64,000 nucleotides of DNA from Larimichthys crocea (Eukaryota; Chordata; Actinopteri; Sciaenidae): NCBI RefSeq assembly GCF_000972845.2, contig NC_040019.1, positions 9,677,868 through 9,741,867 of the forward strand, read 5' to 3'. The stretch's first letter is position 1, and every line of letters begins with the position of its first letter. Below the pieces are notes generated by a model. That model saw nothing but the letters and a program-made list of their open reading frames with translations, did no database searches and was not told the origin of the DNA. Both the position numbers and the translations under genes were made by a program. This document shows positions 26,141 to 38,604 of this stretch, piece after piece.

Positions 26141-27440
26141 GGCAAAGCAAGACAAGGTAGGTTTATTTGTATAGCACCTTTCAGCAGCAAGGCAATTCGA
26201 AGTGCTTTACATGATGCATAAAGGCTTTAAGGAAAGATATAAAAGGAAGCACAATAACACAATGAAATGGAAGATAAAAGTAAGATAAAATAGAATAATA
26301 TGAATCAAGCACCGGAGTAAAAACTATATTATAAGAATAAATAGACCCAGGTTTAACTTAATCACATTAAAAAAGTTTTAACTTGTGATTTAAAAGTGCT
26401 GGGTGTTGGAGGGAACTCAAGCTGAAGAGTACTGAATCAGATATAGCTATAAATGTCTGAACAACTTTTTTTAGAGACCTGTAAAGACAGTTGTTTTTCT
26501 AAATCCTGCTGAGACACACAGTAGATCCTTTAATTCTTCATATATTCCAGTAGCTTTATTTTGTAATTGTCTTACTGAGGATGTCAAAATTCTGAGTCCA
26601 CCAGGATTTCTGGCATGGTTTGTTTTCTTTATTATTAGTGTTTGAAGGTGGGAACTTTTAATCAATCTTCTTTAGGTATGAAGACAATTATTTCTGTTTC
26701 AGCTTTGTGTGACTGGAGGAAACGTAGGCACATCAATCACCGATTTGTTGAATGCATGTACTCATCCAGTGATATATTTATAGATAATATTAGTTAAAAA
26801 CATCTGAACAATTATGGTCTGATACTTTGTTGTTTTCCATAATCTGTGGTAGTGAGAGCATGTAAATGATGAACAGAAGTGGCCCGAGAATGGAGCCTTG
26901 GGGAACTTTTCATATCATTTTTGTATGCTCAGATGTTTTCTGATCGACACAAAGTAGTCCCAGTCCTTCAAACATGATTCAAACCAGTTTAGTACTGTCT
27001 AGTAATATGTTGTGGTTGACCGTGTTGAATGCAGCAGTGAATTCTAATAATACCAAGACTGAAACTTTTCCACTGTTTATGTCTAAGTAAATTTCATTCA
27101 AGACCTTCACAAAAGCAATCTCAGTGCTGTGGTGTGGTCAGACTATGTTTTCAATTATTTTCCGTAAAACTGAGAGGTTTGATATGGGCCTGTAACTGCT
27201 CAGAATTAAATTGTCTAGATGTTCTTTTATTTTTTATTTTTTTAAGAGAGAGGCTTAGCAACTGTGGCTTTCAGAGCCTGTGGGAAATAGCCTGAGAGTA
27301 GAGAAGTACAGTGAAGGAGCTCTCCGGTGCTGAAACTGCATCTACTTGAGTGAGTTAGAAAAGTCCTGCTTTTAAATGGTTTCAGACAAGACAGCTTAGC
27401 TGAGCTGAAATGAAATGAGTTGGCAGAACAGCATCCCATG
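26141..27440 (-). mobile_element. L2-like LINE relic (reverse-transcriptase part and 3' tail)
   Basis: Read on the minus strand, the region contains decayed pieces of an L2-clade non-LTR retrotransposon. In order they are LLSGYFPQALK upstream of the RT core, a PISNLS-like block, FVKVLNEIYLD, a VLVLLEFTAAFNTV-like block carrying the first RT aspartate region (D replaced by N), and VPQGSILGP near 26900. At the low-coordinate end the 3' UTR reads TGTAAAGCACTTCGAATTGC and GTGCTATACAAATAAA, then a degenerate CTTGCC-like tail. Many stops and frameshifts make it inactive. The 5' end is truncated and the upper border is approximate. It is in the same orientation as astn2. Confidence 0.72.
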
Positions 27441-30400
27441 CTGAAAAAAAATGTGGGTCTTGGCTTGCCATTGCCAATTAAATCTTCTTAAATAGATGTT
27501 CTAACATCCTTTAGCCACATTCTTTTTATTCTGTTTAGTCATTTGAATTTGTTTTTAAACTGCAACTGTTCCAACAAAAGAATGTCCTTGAAGGATCCCT
27601 TTTAGAAACTTTGAGTGGAATTAAAACATTATATGCAAAAATTCATCCACTGGGAGGAATTTATATCTTAGGGGGAAAAAACAAAGAGACCCATACAGAC
27701 GCAGACATTTTTTAGTCTTTTGATGTCATCAATCATCTTTCTGAAAATGTGGATTGTTAGAGAACAAAGTCTTGGGTTCCCAAGGCACATATATACACAT
27801 ATATACAAAAAAAATAAGAGTGTAATGAATGTTACTGTCACAACTTGGATGAGGTCACCACTCCAGACCACTAAATTATGCAGCAGCCCCTGAGCTATGT
27901 AGAGGGTGAAAGAAAAGCTGTTACATACGCAAAACCTGCCATTACAAATGTAGATGTAAGAGCTTGGCAGTTCCTGTTAGCTACTTGGAAACAAAAACAA
28001 TATCATATATAGGCAGGACAGAGGCTAAAAATCCAGATTTATTTTTTCCTCATACATAGAGAATGTCTAGAGAGCCATGCCTGAAATCACCCACTGTAAA
28101 CTCATTTATTATCTTTTGTATAGTAGACACTTTTTTTTTTTCTAAAATAATCATTAAATTGATACTTCTGACATTTGTGAATCATCACCATTTTGTGTCA
28201 TCAGTAAAAGTTGTGGTGCTGTTGATTTCGGTATCTGTAAAATGTCACTTATTGCATTACTGGAATTTTATCATAACGTACTTTAACATACCACGGACAT
28301 CACTTCTTTTGTGTCCGTTGAGGGAATCTGTACAGAAATTAGAATCACTCAGAATTCACACAAAGAAATAAAAAAAATTTAATTGCAAGCCATAAATATG
28401 GTACACTATAGGGAGAGATATCACGTACAGCCCGAGCAAGTATGGCTGCAACAGTCAAATGAATGCCTCAACAATGACTAATAAAGAAGGTTTGCTGGAA
28501 CAGACTCTTGACTTCGAAAATTGGACATTTAATCTATATAAAATAGCTTCAGTTATATGCTGTTCTGAACTCTGTAATGTGTGAGAAATATTTAGATGTA
28601 CTTTAAAAAAGAGACTAGATAGTAAGATGGAAAATAAAAGAAAAAGAGACAAAAGACATAAACATGTAGAAACCATAAATATTAGATCCTACCAGACAGC
28701 GACTCATTAGGCTTCATTATAGCGTCGCCTCCGGGCATACCCGTTCCACAGTTTGTCCATTACAACATATGTACCAATGCAGGGCCGAGGTGTGCATTAC
28801 ATCAATAACAATTCTTAATGCATGTTGACAAAAATCTAGAGACTACATCTTTTGCTTTTTTCCACAGCAGTCAGCTGCAGTTGCCACTTAAGTCAAATGC
28901 ATGCAGTCTCTTTTTTTATTAAGATTAATTCAAAATCCCACTGATCATAACACATCATGGAAATTTTGTAACCTCAAAATCAGCTTTAAATGCCATGTCC
29001 CTCAGGCTGATAGTAATGTATTCATGACAAAAAAGGCTCACTTAAAAGTAGACAGGTGTACCGAGACTGAGAATATAACAACACACTCTATTTTGTCATA
29101 AGGTGGTAAACACCATGAGGCAGATAAGGAGTAATTACGCACATACCACACCAAACAAACAGAGACTGACGACTTTTGTTTCCCTTAAAAACTATGGATA
29201 AGGAATGACAGCAACAGAAAGTCTCTGTTAACTAAATCAATATTACGTCTATGAATAGTTGTTTAAAACGGACATGCATATGTTGTGTAAGAATATGAGA
29301 CATATTGTAATCAGTGCCTTGTAAACATTGGAAACAGCAGGAATATAACTTAATTTCATCCCCTTGAATGTTGACATCATTTTTCATTGTGAATTATACA
29401 AAAGTTAAATTTGTTTTATGATTATATCAACCGGGATGAAGTACATATAACATCTAGCCATGACATTGGCAATTGAATTTCATTCCTACGGTATATAACC
29501 ATCCATCAATCTGTATCTACTTAAAGAAAACAGGAAGCAGGTACTATGCTGGATGGAAAATCATTTAGCAGACAGCAACACATGGCTCGCTGGCTCAATT
29601 TATTGTATGGTTTTAAATGAGAGCCAATCAACATGAGTGAAACATCAGCATAAACAGACTTGTAATAAGGACTAAAGAACAGTGTGTATGGATTGTCAAA
29701 CAGTCAACCCTGAAACATCCAAGAAAATGAATGAAAGCCCCTCTGGCATTCACAATCCCAACTTGAGACGTCTTGAAAGGGTTTCTATGACTACATTGTC
29801 TTATGACAGCATTTTGCTAAATTTGCAAATATAGAACTGTCAGAAGCAAAGTACTTTTTTTTTTCTTGTTGATAGTTGATACAGTTTCCCTGACTATGCA
29901 CCACATATTCCCAGTCCATTTTTATGAGCTCTTTTGAACTGAAGGGTTAATTGCTTGCAAGCCAAACAAGCTGCCATCAAATGTCATGATTGTGACATGA
30001 TCGAAGAACTTTCACCTCTTAGACTGGAGAATATGTGGACATTTACGAGTGGCTTTCTAATGGGTGATTCTGCCTCAGTGACAGCTTATTAGAGTGGCCT
30101 ATCCAATACTCATGGGAAGAGTCCATAAAACCACACAACACATCATTAGAAATCTGTCTGACCTTAGCAGGGATATGGCCTTGCGACTAATCAAATGGCT
30201 CCTGCCAGTCACACAGTCCCATACCAGCACCGTAACCATGAACCAGTCATTTTGAATGGCACGCTGGCATACTGAGAGATTGAAATTAGACAGGGAGTGC
30301 GAGAGTGGGGGCTATCTGGTGAGTAATAGCCTCAGATAATAGAATTTACTGATTTATTTTGATTTGATGAACACACACTAATAGTGTGCTGTATTGTTTT

Positions 30401-32204
30401 ATGATTAAGCATACAACTTCTTGGATCTAATTTGTCTTTGCATCCATATCGGCCTTCAGACTGCCTTGAAATCATTTCTGTTGATCCTTAAAAAATGCTT
30501 CACATTCTTCACTGTGACTCTCATTCATTTATCATTACACTCATGAATGTGTGTGGTATCTTCTTGCCAGCTCGCTATAACTGAAAATGACTTAAAACGG
30601 GCGAAAAGCAGGCACTCTGCTTCCTTTTTCAGTCTGGAAGGCATCACTGCAGTGAAAAAAAATCAATACACTAAAAATATGTTTGTTTTGATCCCTGTAT
30701 ATTAGATGTTGACTTTCTTAAGCCATGTAACCTTTAACAGTCACTGGATCAATAGGTTGGAAACTAAGAAGCCTGTTCAAATCTACTGACAAATAGCATT
30801 AAGTAGTCAAAGGCAGCAACATTTTTTATGGAGACACCAGAAAAGACAGCACTCAAGTTGCAGTTTGCATTGGGAGAGAAAAACATTGGCTCAAACTCAA
30901 TTAGGTTAAGGAGAAGAGAGCCAGCCTGCAAGAAGCTATCATCCATTAGGAGATTGTAATAATGACATATAAATGCAATTAATATGACTGATGAGTGGCA
31001 ACATCCTGACAATCATTTGCCTACTTCATCATAATAGTCAGTCTGGAAAATCCCATTAGATCAGTGGATGTAATAGTGAACGAGCTAAGGAATAAATCCA
31101 TCACAGGGTTGTCGGTGAGTTTATTAATGTGGAATCATCTGGCTTTGACAGTATCCAACACGGCAACGTTGTACATACAATGTCAAGTAAAATGAAACAG
31201 AACGTGATATAAATAAGCTTAAGTGTTTGAGTTTATTGTGAAAACTGCTAAAAAAAAACTCAAGAACTGTCAACTTGATCTATCATAGTTAATCTAACGT
31301 TGACCTAATGTTTACAGTAAAAGTGGTGTGTAATACTTAATAAAACTGAGATTTTTACATTTAATAGTTTCTAAGTGTTAATATAAATATTCATATATAA
31401 AGTGTTGGCTATATTATAAATAACTAAATTGCAAATGTATGTATTAGAACTGAAATCGTGACAGACACCCACATTAGTGTGGATCTTGATTACCATTTTC
31501 TATTTTCAGGTCATACAGTATGTACAGAGGCATCAGCTTTTCATGGTGAGATGCGATACATTCCATATCTTATGTACAGTGGGTCCAAATTTCATCCTTC
31601 AGTTTTTTGTTTTTGTGTCAGGGGTCATTACCAACCAACACCAGGGCTTTAGAATCAAACAATATTATTTGATTTAAAACTGAAGAACCATAAATACAAT
31701 GCGACTGTTTCGAATTCTCTCTCATTTAGACTTTATAAGGGGCCATATTATATCCAATCACAGGTAGAAAGGCTGTCATACATTTTGTGATTTGATGGAG
31801 AGAGCCAGCTGAAGGATAAAAAAAGGCAATTTTCTGTTTGCATGCAAGCTTTGTGAAAAAAAGGGTTAGGGTTAAGACAAATAGAGATTAAAACAAAAAC
31901 ATACAGTGTAATACATTATAAACATAAGTGAGGTGAGAATGTTGCCAGTATTTACTGTAAAAGCTAAAGCGTGGGATCACACATTGCACAACGCCTTCTT
32001 GAGAGCAGAGATGGGTGGTGGTGGCAAGCTCCTGATACACTGAATTAAGTGGGTACTTTTTTGCCTTTTTTTTTTTCATCCTTCTAACACTGGAAATCAG
32101 TAAAGAAGCTCTGATAACTAAGCCCCCCTGATAAAGTACTGTACATTAAAGGATTGAGATTCATGAAACTCTGCACAAGATTACCACAGTTTTCTGAAAT
32201 GTTT
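27441..32204. other. Intron 1 segment with no gene
   Basis: AT-rich intronic DNA with only short T and A runs. No bounded repeat or coding sequence was recognised. Less repetitive stretches near 30.0-30.3 kb could be conserved non-coding elements, but this cannot be judged without alignment. Confidence 0.55.
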
Positions 32205-32299
<95 letters not shown>

Positions 32300-32330
32300 T
32301 CTCCGAAGATTTAGACCAACATTTCATGAC

Positions 32331-32374
<44 letters not shown>
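32205..32374. repeat. (GATA)n and (TATC)n inverted microsatellite pair
   Basis: A tract of about 24 TAGA units (32205-32300), a 30-bp unique spacer (32301-32330), then about 11 CTAT units (32331-32374). The second tract is the reverse complement of the first, so the locus can fold into a hairpin of up to about 44 bp. Confidence 0.9.
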
Positions 32375-35300
32375 GGCCATGATGACAGAATTTACTGAAG
32401 TATTTAATTTTTTCAAGTCAAAGTTCTAGTGTTTATGTCTCAGTTGTTTAAGTTTCCTGGAAGTTAGAAACAAAACAAAAAAATCAATCTACACATTACA
32501 TTTGTGTCTTCACTTCCACTCAAGCAGAGTATTCTCCCTGATTCTGACAGCCACAGTTACAAGCCTAACTAAGTGTTGATTGCTGAGTGCCGTTTTGAAT
32601 GGACCCATTAATTCTGTTTGTTGAGCTGTCTCATTACAGAGTTAATAGTGCATTTGTCCTGATTGCGGTCATGTTACGGAACAGTGATCTCACTGTTGGA
32701 CTAATGGGTGGAAGGTGCACTGCACGCACAGCAATATAGGATGATCTATCTGGTTTCCCTATACCAAAATGTCATTATTTTATCAAACTATCCATAACTA
32801 CAGTCAGCTTAAGAATCGTTTTAGAAATGGAACTAAATCTGATTTGTTTTCATTTAGGTCCAGACAATAGAGGAAACAACACACAACAGAGAACAACAGG
32901 TGCCATATCCACAATGAAAAAAATACTGTATTTCCAAGGACAGCATGCTTATGTAAAATTTATATGGAATCTCCACTACAGACATCATGTGCCATGTATA
33001 ATGGCACTTGTGTGTAAATAAATTATAGGTTTTATCAAATCAGTAATTACGTTACTGTGTGCTAAATAATTGAGGCAGGCCACGCCACTGGCAATCATGC
33101 TCTACCTTCTGCCACAAACAAAGGTAACTGGTTCTAATCAGTGATCATGGGCTGCAGGATTAATTACAATAATTACAGATTCCTATTAAGTTAGAATATC
33201 TTGTTCGACTACATACATAACTTAATAAAAAAGATACCATGAAGTTGTGTACGTGGCCTAACAAGCAGCTAAAAGTCAAAACTAATCCTGAGTATACATT
33301 TTATATTGCTATGCTAAACAAACACTGACAAAATATGTCTTTCATTTAGCTTACCTTAAATAACTCTGGTGCTATAGACAATTAAGTCTTTCTTGCCAAA
33401 TGCATTAGGACATGTACATGTTTGAAATGGATAAATACAGTGAAAATGAAAATGTTGTGTGTTAATACTGTGTGCCTGCATCTTGTCCTTGTCTTTGTTC
33501 TGTATTGTTTCCTGTATTATTTTACGGTGAAGCCAAAAACACAATGGAATATTAAGTTCAGAATTAACATGGAAGAGTAGTTTTGAAATGGACTGGAAAA
33601 TTGATGTTATAAATAAGTTCAAACACGTAAAAAATAAGTGCTCCATTTAACTCCAACTGTCAAGAAAGGTTGTCTTCGGAGTTGTGATTTCTAACCCTGA
33701 AGCAGAAATAAAGTATACACCAATGACAAACGTAAAATCAGTAGATCATCTTTACCCTCTGGCAGAGGGTATCAGAACCAAATCAGTCCTGACTATCACA
33801 CACAGATATGTTGCTGCCTTTGGGGATCTCGTACACGCAGAGAAAAGGGGCCTGCAATCACACGGCATCACCCCACAACACTTTTTTTAATAAAAAAGGA
33901 AAATGGAAGTCTTTGGTTTATTAAGGGACAAAGACTGAAACTAATGATGGTTTTCATTACTGATTAATATGTAGTTTCTTTTTTTCTTTTAAAAACGTTA
34001 GTAGCAGTATTTTCCTAGTTGTAACTTTACTTTTTCATGAACAAATATGCATTTGTCATGTAATATCTACAAATGTTATCTGTTTGCTACGCACTCCAGT
34101 AACTCTATTGCTATTAGACATCTGTTCCTCAATGTGGACGATAGAGAAAAACAGAAAAGCTTCCTTGTTTTTTCTCCCCCCTGAGAACCAGAACATACAT
34201 GTTGGAAGCCTTCCTCTAGAGGACAACTCCACAAATATCTTTCTTCCTTTGGACTGCAGCTATCATGATGTCCCTGCTACAGTCCTCACTGTTTCTCCCT
34301 TTTTACCTCCTGTGTGATAGACATGAGATGAGAGATGACATTAACATTAAAAACAGGCATGCTCCATGTGTTTCTCGTTCTCACTCTGAATGTATAATCC
34401 TGTGAAACAGATGGGAGGAGGATATGTCTACATGCTTATTTGTGTAAAAGCCACCAACACTTGTTTTATCACCATTGGGTCTATGCATGATTGCCTTACT
34501 TAAATCGTATTAGTGTAGAGTCTTAATCAAATCAGCTTTCATTTTGTACAGCTCTCCAAACAGTCGACTTCTCGCACCAAAATGACAATGATGAACAATC
34601 CCTTAAATACATGTGGAGAGCCTATACATAAACAACCACAAAATAAAAAGCTACAAATCCCACCGTACCCATTGCTCACCTTGACAATGCTCTTAACCAG
34701 TCCGAAGACGCATCACCTACCGGTGACCTCAAGAGAGCATGCTATGCTGTGTTACACTTCCAAGGGTAATTGCTGTTAGATCAGAGCTAATCCAGAGCCA
34801 GACAAAATACCTGGAAAAAAAAAAGCACTGCGTGCTGTGCCTCTATATGGAGGCAAGGCAGATACAGCCATGACATACCAATGAGCTTCCTCTGGATACG
34901 CATACAATGTGTGAGGCCAAATGCCCATTTTCCCCTAAGGCTTATCAGAAGAGCTGTTCTGAAAACACCCCTATTCAGTTTTACTGATGGTGTATGAAAG
35001 GAAAGATTACATCTGACTTATTCTAAAATAGGAAATATAAAGTGTGGAGTTTGATAATAATAACATGGAAACATACGTAATTATCGGCACCCCAGCGAAC
35101 GAAACAATTGTTAATTGTATGTATGATTCTCTTTGTGGCTTTCAGAAAAGGTCCTTTGTGAAACCTGTACAACGCCACCATTATCTACCACCTACACTAC
35201 CTGAGGTCATACACAGCTTTTGGTTACATCTTACTACACAGAGTGAAGAAAATGTCTATGTTTTGTTTGGAATCAATGGGCTGATATTATCCAGACCGAC

Positions 35301-35763
35301 AACTGGAAAAAGAAGACTTAAAAACATGTGTCTCTGTGCAGATAAAGCAAACTCCACCAGGAACTTGGACAGATGTGCATGATGGAGCATGAAAAAAAAA
35401 TGTGGGAGGGAAACCATCAGTCCTGGGGAGATTAATGGTGCACATTTTTTATCTGAAAGGAAATCTCAGAGATTGTACAGCTTGGAGCGAATGCAAATAG
35501 GTACAAACACACCAGCATAGATAAAAGGTTTAAAATCTTTTGTAGGAACCGTGGGGATATGACGGTAGTGAGCTGTGCAGAGCTGGCATGTTTCCAAGGT
35601 GCAGAGCAAATTCTGGTGGGAATCAAATTTTATGGGTCTTAAACATCATTGTGGCCAGCTTATATGAACAATGATTCTCCTTTTCCTCTTTGAAACACAC
35701 ACACAGTGCTTGTCATGTTTGCAAAATAAGACCATTATGTGATTTTAATAATTCCATTAACTA
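32375..35763. other. Intron 1 segment with no gene
   Basis: Intronic DNA with no bounded repeat recognised. An open frame of 112 codons at 35044-35382 has no known family and no splice context. The stretch 32.5-32.75 kb looks less repetitive than its surroundings. Confidence 0.55.
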
Positions 35764-35785
35764 GGTTAGTCGAGACCATTTAACT

Positions 35786-35828
<43 letters not shown>

Positions 35829-35860
35829 AAAATAATGTAGTTAAATAGTCTCAACTAACC
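35764..35860. repeat. (CA)n microsatellite bracketed by 22-bp inverted repeats
   Basis: The left arm 35764-35785 (GGTTAGTCGAGACCATTTAACT) and right arm 35839-35860 are reverse complements at 20 of 22 positions. Between them lie about 19 CA units and a short AT-rich piece. The whole could be a 97-bp MITE with an expanded CA core, or a hairpin that seeded a microsatellite. I found no flanking target duplication. Confidence 0.75.
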
Positions 35861-37918
35861 GAAGAAATATGTCTACGAAAAACACATTTGTTGGAACCGT
35901 TTACAAGAACATGGCATTGAATCCTGAGCACAGTCTTCTGCTAGCAGAAGAAAAACAGTAGTTCAGAATAAAAGCAATAAAAGTAAAGGTTAGTGAACAA
36001 TATAGAGGTTGAATAAAAGAAGCAAGGACAAGAGGGATATAGACCAAGTCAGGCCCAAACTGAGTGAAAATGGGCTTTTTTTTTCCTGCCTATGATCTGG
36101 AAGACTAACCTGAACCAGGTTCTGGGTAAACCATACAATTTCACTGACAGTTTGATGTTGGCTTCCATAGTATTCCTCCACAGTCTTAAGTATGGCAGAG
36201 TGAGTAGTGTTTTAGTGTTTTGCAGATTGCAATTTGATGGACCCACCCAAGCAATTCAATTTCCTTTAGCGAACAGGAAGCTTTGTGACAACAAAATCAC
36301 TCACCCATAGGAATAATTTATAATTGGAAAAAACTATGATAGTTTAACATAAAAAACATTGGTAAAAGTGGGAAGGGGGAGAAATGAAGTTGCTGAATGG
36401 AGTAAAACACTTCACAGCCTATTTTTGGCAATGCACTGTTTTCTTTTTCTTTTAATTCAGACAGATTGAATTTGTCTTTGTTGCCATTTCTGTTATTGGC
36501 AAGAAGTGAATGCCACAGAGAAAAGGGACTTTGAAAATAAATTGCTTATACTGATGACTGACTGATTCTTTGATTTCCACTAAATTAATTATGCATGGGA
36601 ATGGCAGAAAATGGCTAAAAAGTTAGCATATCCATATATATTTTTTTAAAGCAGCCCTATCGAGGACTCTGAAAGTTGTAAGCAGCACTGCTTTTTGTCA
36701 AAAGCTGCTTTTCTTGTGTGTCACACAGAGCGTTGGCACAGAGCAGTCTGCATCCGACTGGCTCGAGTATCAGCAGGTTGCGATGCAGCATTTTCATTAC
36801 AACTCTCCCAAGATAAGTTAGAACTTGCACACACAAGTAAGAGCGCTGCCCAGGCAAAAAGAAATTCCAACCTGCTCTCGAGCACCCTGATAGCTCTCAC
36901 GTGGGGACTACACAACTTTGAGCAACACTGCAGCTTCCAAGCAGGAATCCAAATGTGAGCACACACAGACAAACACACACAGCGCCTCAAGGAACAAACG
37001 TTTCTTTCCATAAATTACTCTCAGAGTTCTTTTCTGTACTCATGTTTCATTTAGTTCAGACAGTCAGGGCTACTCCACTATTGTGTTCATTCATGTAATT
37101 TTGTTCAGTCAGAATCCTCATGCATTAAAACAGACTTTTCACACAGAACAAGCTAAAGGTGTTCAGCAACTTGTTAGTGGGGGCTTTTCTTTGTATGTCT
37201 ACCTGTGTACATGAAGGGGAACTGTGTAAAAGCAGACACAAAGGAATTAAGGAGCCAACATTATGTCAAAGCTCCCAGCTAATCAAATACTAATCAAGTG
37301 AAAATTCAATAATAAATTCAATAATCCCCAATTCTTCATTCAGGATAACAGCGAGTCAATGTCTGATTGGTTTCTCTGTCTGTAAATGTGTCTGTGTGAA
37401 TGTCTTTTTCAATTTTAGCCCCAAATACAAACTTACTTCCATTCTATTTAATGAAAGCTATTTGTTTTTACACAAAACACTTGGTATCAATAATTTTAGG
37501 TGAGGTTCGATTCTCAAAATTAAACGTCAGGACGGTACACATATAAGCATCGATCTGCCCAACTTTAGCAGTGAAATGCCAGAAGAAAAGAAATATCACA
37601 TTCTGATAGAAGCAGTGGACAAAAAAAAAACATATTCAACTCAGGCGGCTGGACTCTCCATGAACTTAACAAAACCGATCAAATCAAACAGCAGGAATAA
37701 TAGGAATGGAGTTTATTCATCTTTTGGAGAAAAAAAAAATGAAAATTTTGTTCAAGTAGATTTCTGTTAAATTCAGATGACTGGTAGAGAAGGCAAAGTG
37801 TGTTAATCTGTTTAGAAACCTGGTGAAAACATTGATTTCACCTTTTTCAAAGTTGGATTCAATGCTGTCTTTATCCAAGTCTATCCAATTCCCTTCTATT
37901 TCCTGTCTTTTGTACATT
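35861..37918. other. Intron 1 segment with no gene
   Basis: Intronic DNA without a recognisable repeat or coding sequence up to the target duplication of the solo LTR (ACATT, 37914-37918). Confidence 0.6.
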
Positions 37919-38599
37919 TGTTACAACCATATCTCAGGGTATGAAAAGCAGTAACATAAAACCAGATTGATTTTAAGGTTAATAAACAAAAGTATTTTAT
38001 TAAATGAAAGTTCAGATGGTTTTTTAAACAAAAGGAGGTGAGGCAAAAGGGAACTAAGGGCGAGTGAGTGCTGTTAAACGAACAAACAAGTATAACAAAA
38101 GGAGAACTCTAACAAAGCCTATAATATCTAACTAGAAAACCAAAACGAGAAAGAAAAACCTCACTATCTAAATCTAACACTAAATAACAAAACACGCATC
38201 CAAAACAGCAATCCTGAACTAATGGGTCTAACATAAAAATACTCTTGAGTGCAATCAGTCACTAAATGTCTAAACTAATCCCTGCCCAGTCCCAGGAGAA
38301 ATCCTCACCGATTTTAACAGTTTCCAAACACGATTTTTGTAGAACAAAACGAGGCGAGCTCATAGCCATAATACAAAATCAAGCTGCCACGATGCTCTGG
38401 CGGCTGCTGTTTAAATGCCCTTTTGGGCCCCGTGGATTGGTCGGCAGAGGATGCAGAGAATCTCGCAGCCAATCCCAATCCCCTCGGCTTGGAGATCGGC
38501 GCCTCCAACCCCTCACCAGCAACCGCAGACCTGAATTTACATAAAGAAGAGACACCACACACACATATGCGCCAGGGCGAAACGGTTGCGGCCGTAACA
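37919..38599 (-). mobile_element. Solo LTR with perfect 5-bp target duplication
   Basis: A 681-bp unit beginning TGTTACAACC and ending GGCCGTAACA, with TG...CA ends and the short inverted pair TGTTAC/GTAACA. It is bracketed by ACATT at 37914-37918 and ACATT at 38600-38604. On the minus strand it has the order expected of an LTR: a GC-rich first part, a TATA-like ATTTAAAC near 38410, then AATAAA at 37996-38001 near the end. No internal gag-pol sequence or second LTR was seen, so it most likely arose by LTR-LTR recombination. A gypsy-type origin is a guess. It lies in intron 1 in the same orientation as astn2. Confidence 0.75.
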
Positions 38600-38604
38600 A
38601 CATT

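Noticed and set aside
32205..32374. Tetranucleotide arrays considered as a CRISPR-like repeat-spacer array
   Set aside because: Units are 4 bp with no spacers between them; it is a microsatellite in a vertebrate genome.
35044..35382. 112-codon plus-strand open frame
   Set aside because: No recognised domain, repeat or splice context; length is within chance for 64 kb in six frames.
37505..37518. GAGGTTCGATTCTC, resembling a tRNA B box
   Set aside because: No A box upstream and no acceptor stem.
37919..38599. Considered as a DNA transposon because of short TGTTAC/GTAACA inverted ends
   Set aside because: The 5-bp duplication, TG...CA ends and ordered TATA-like box and AATAAA fit an LTR better.
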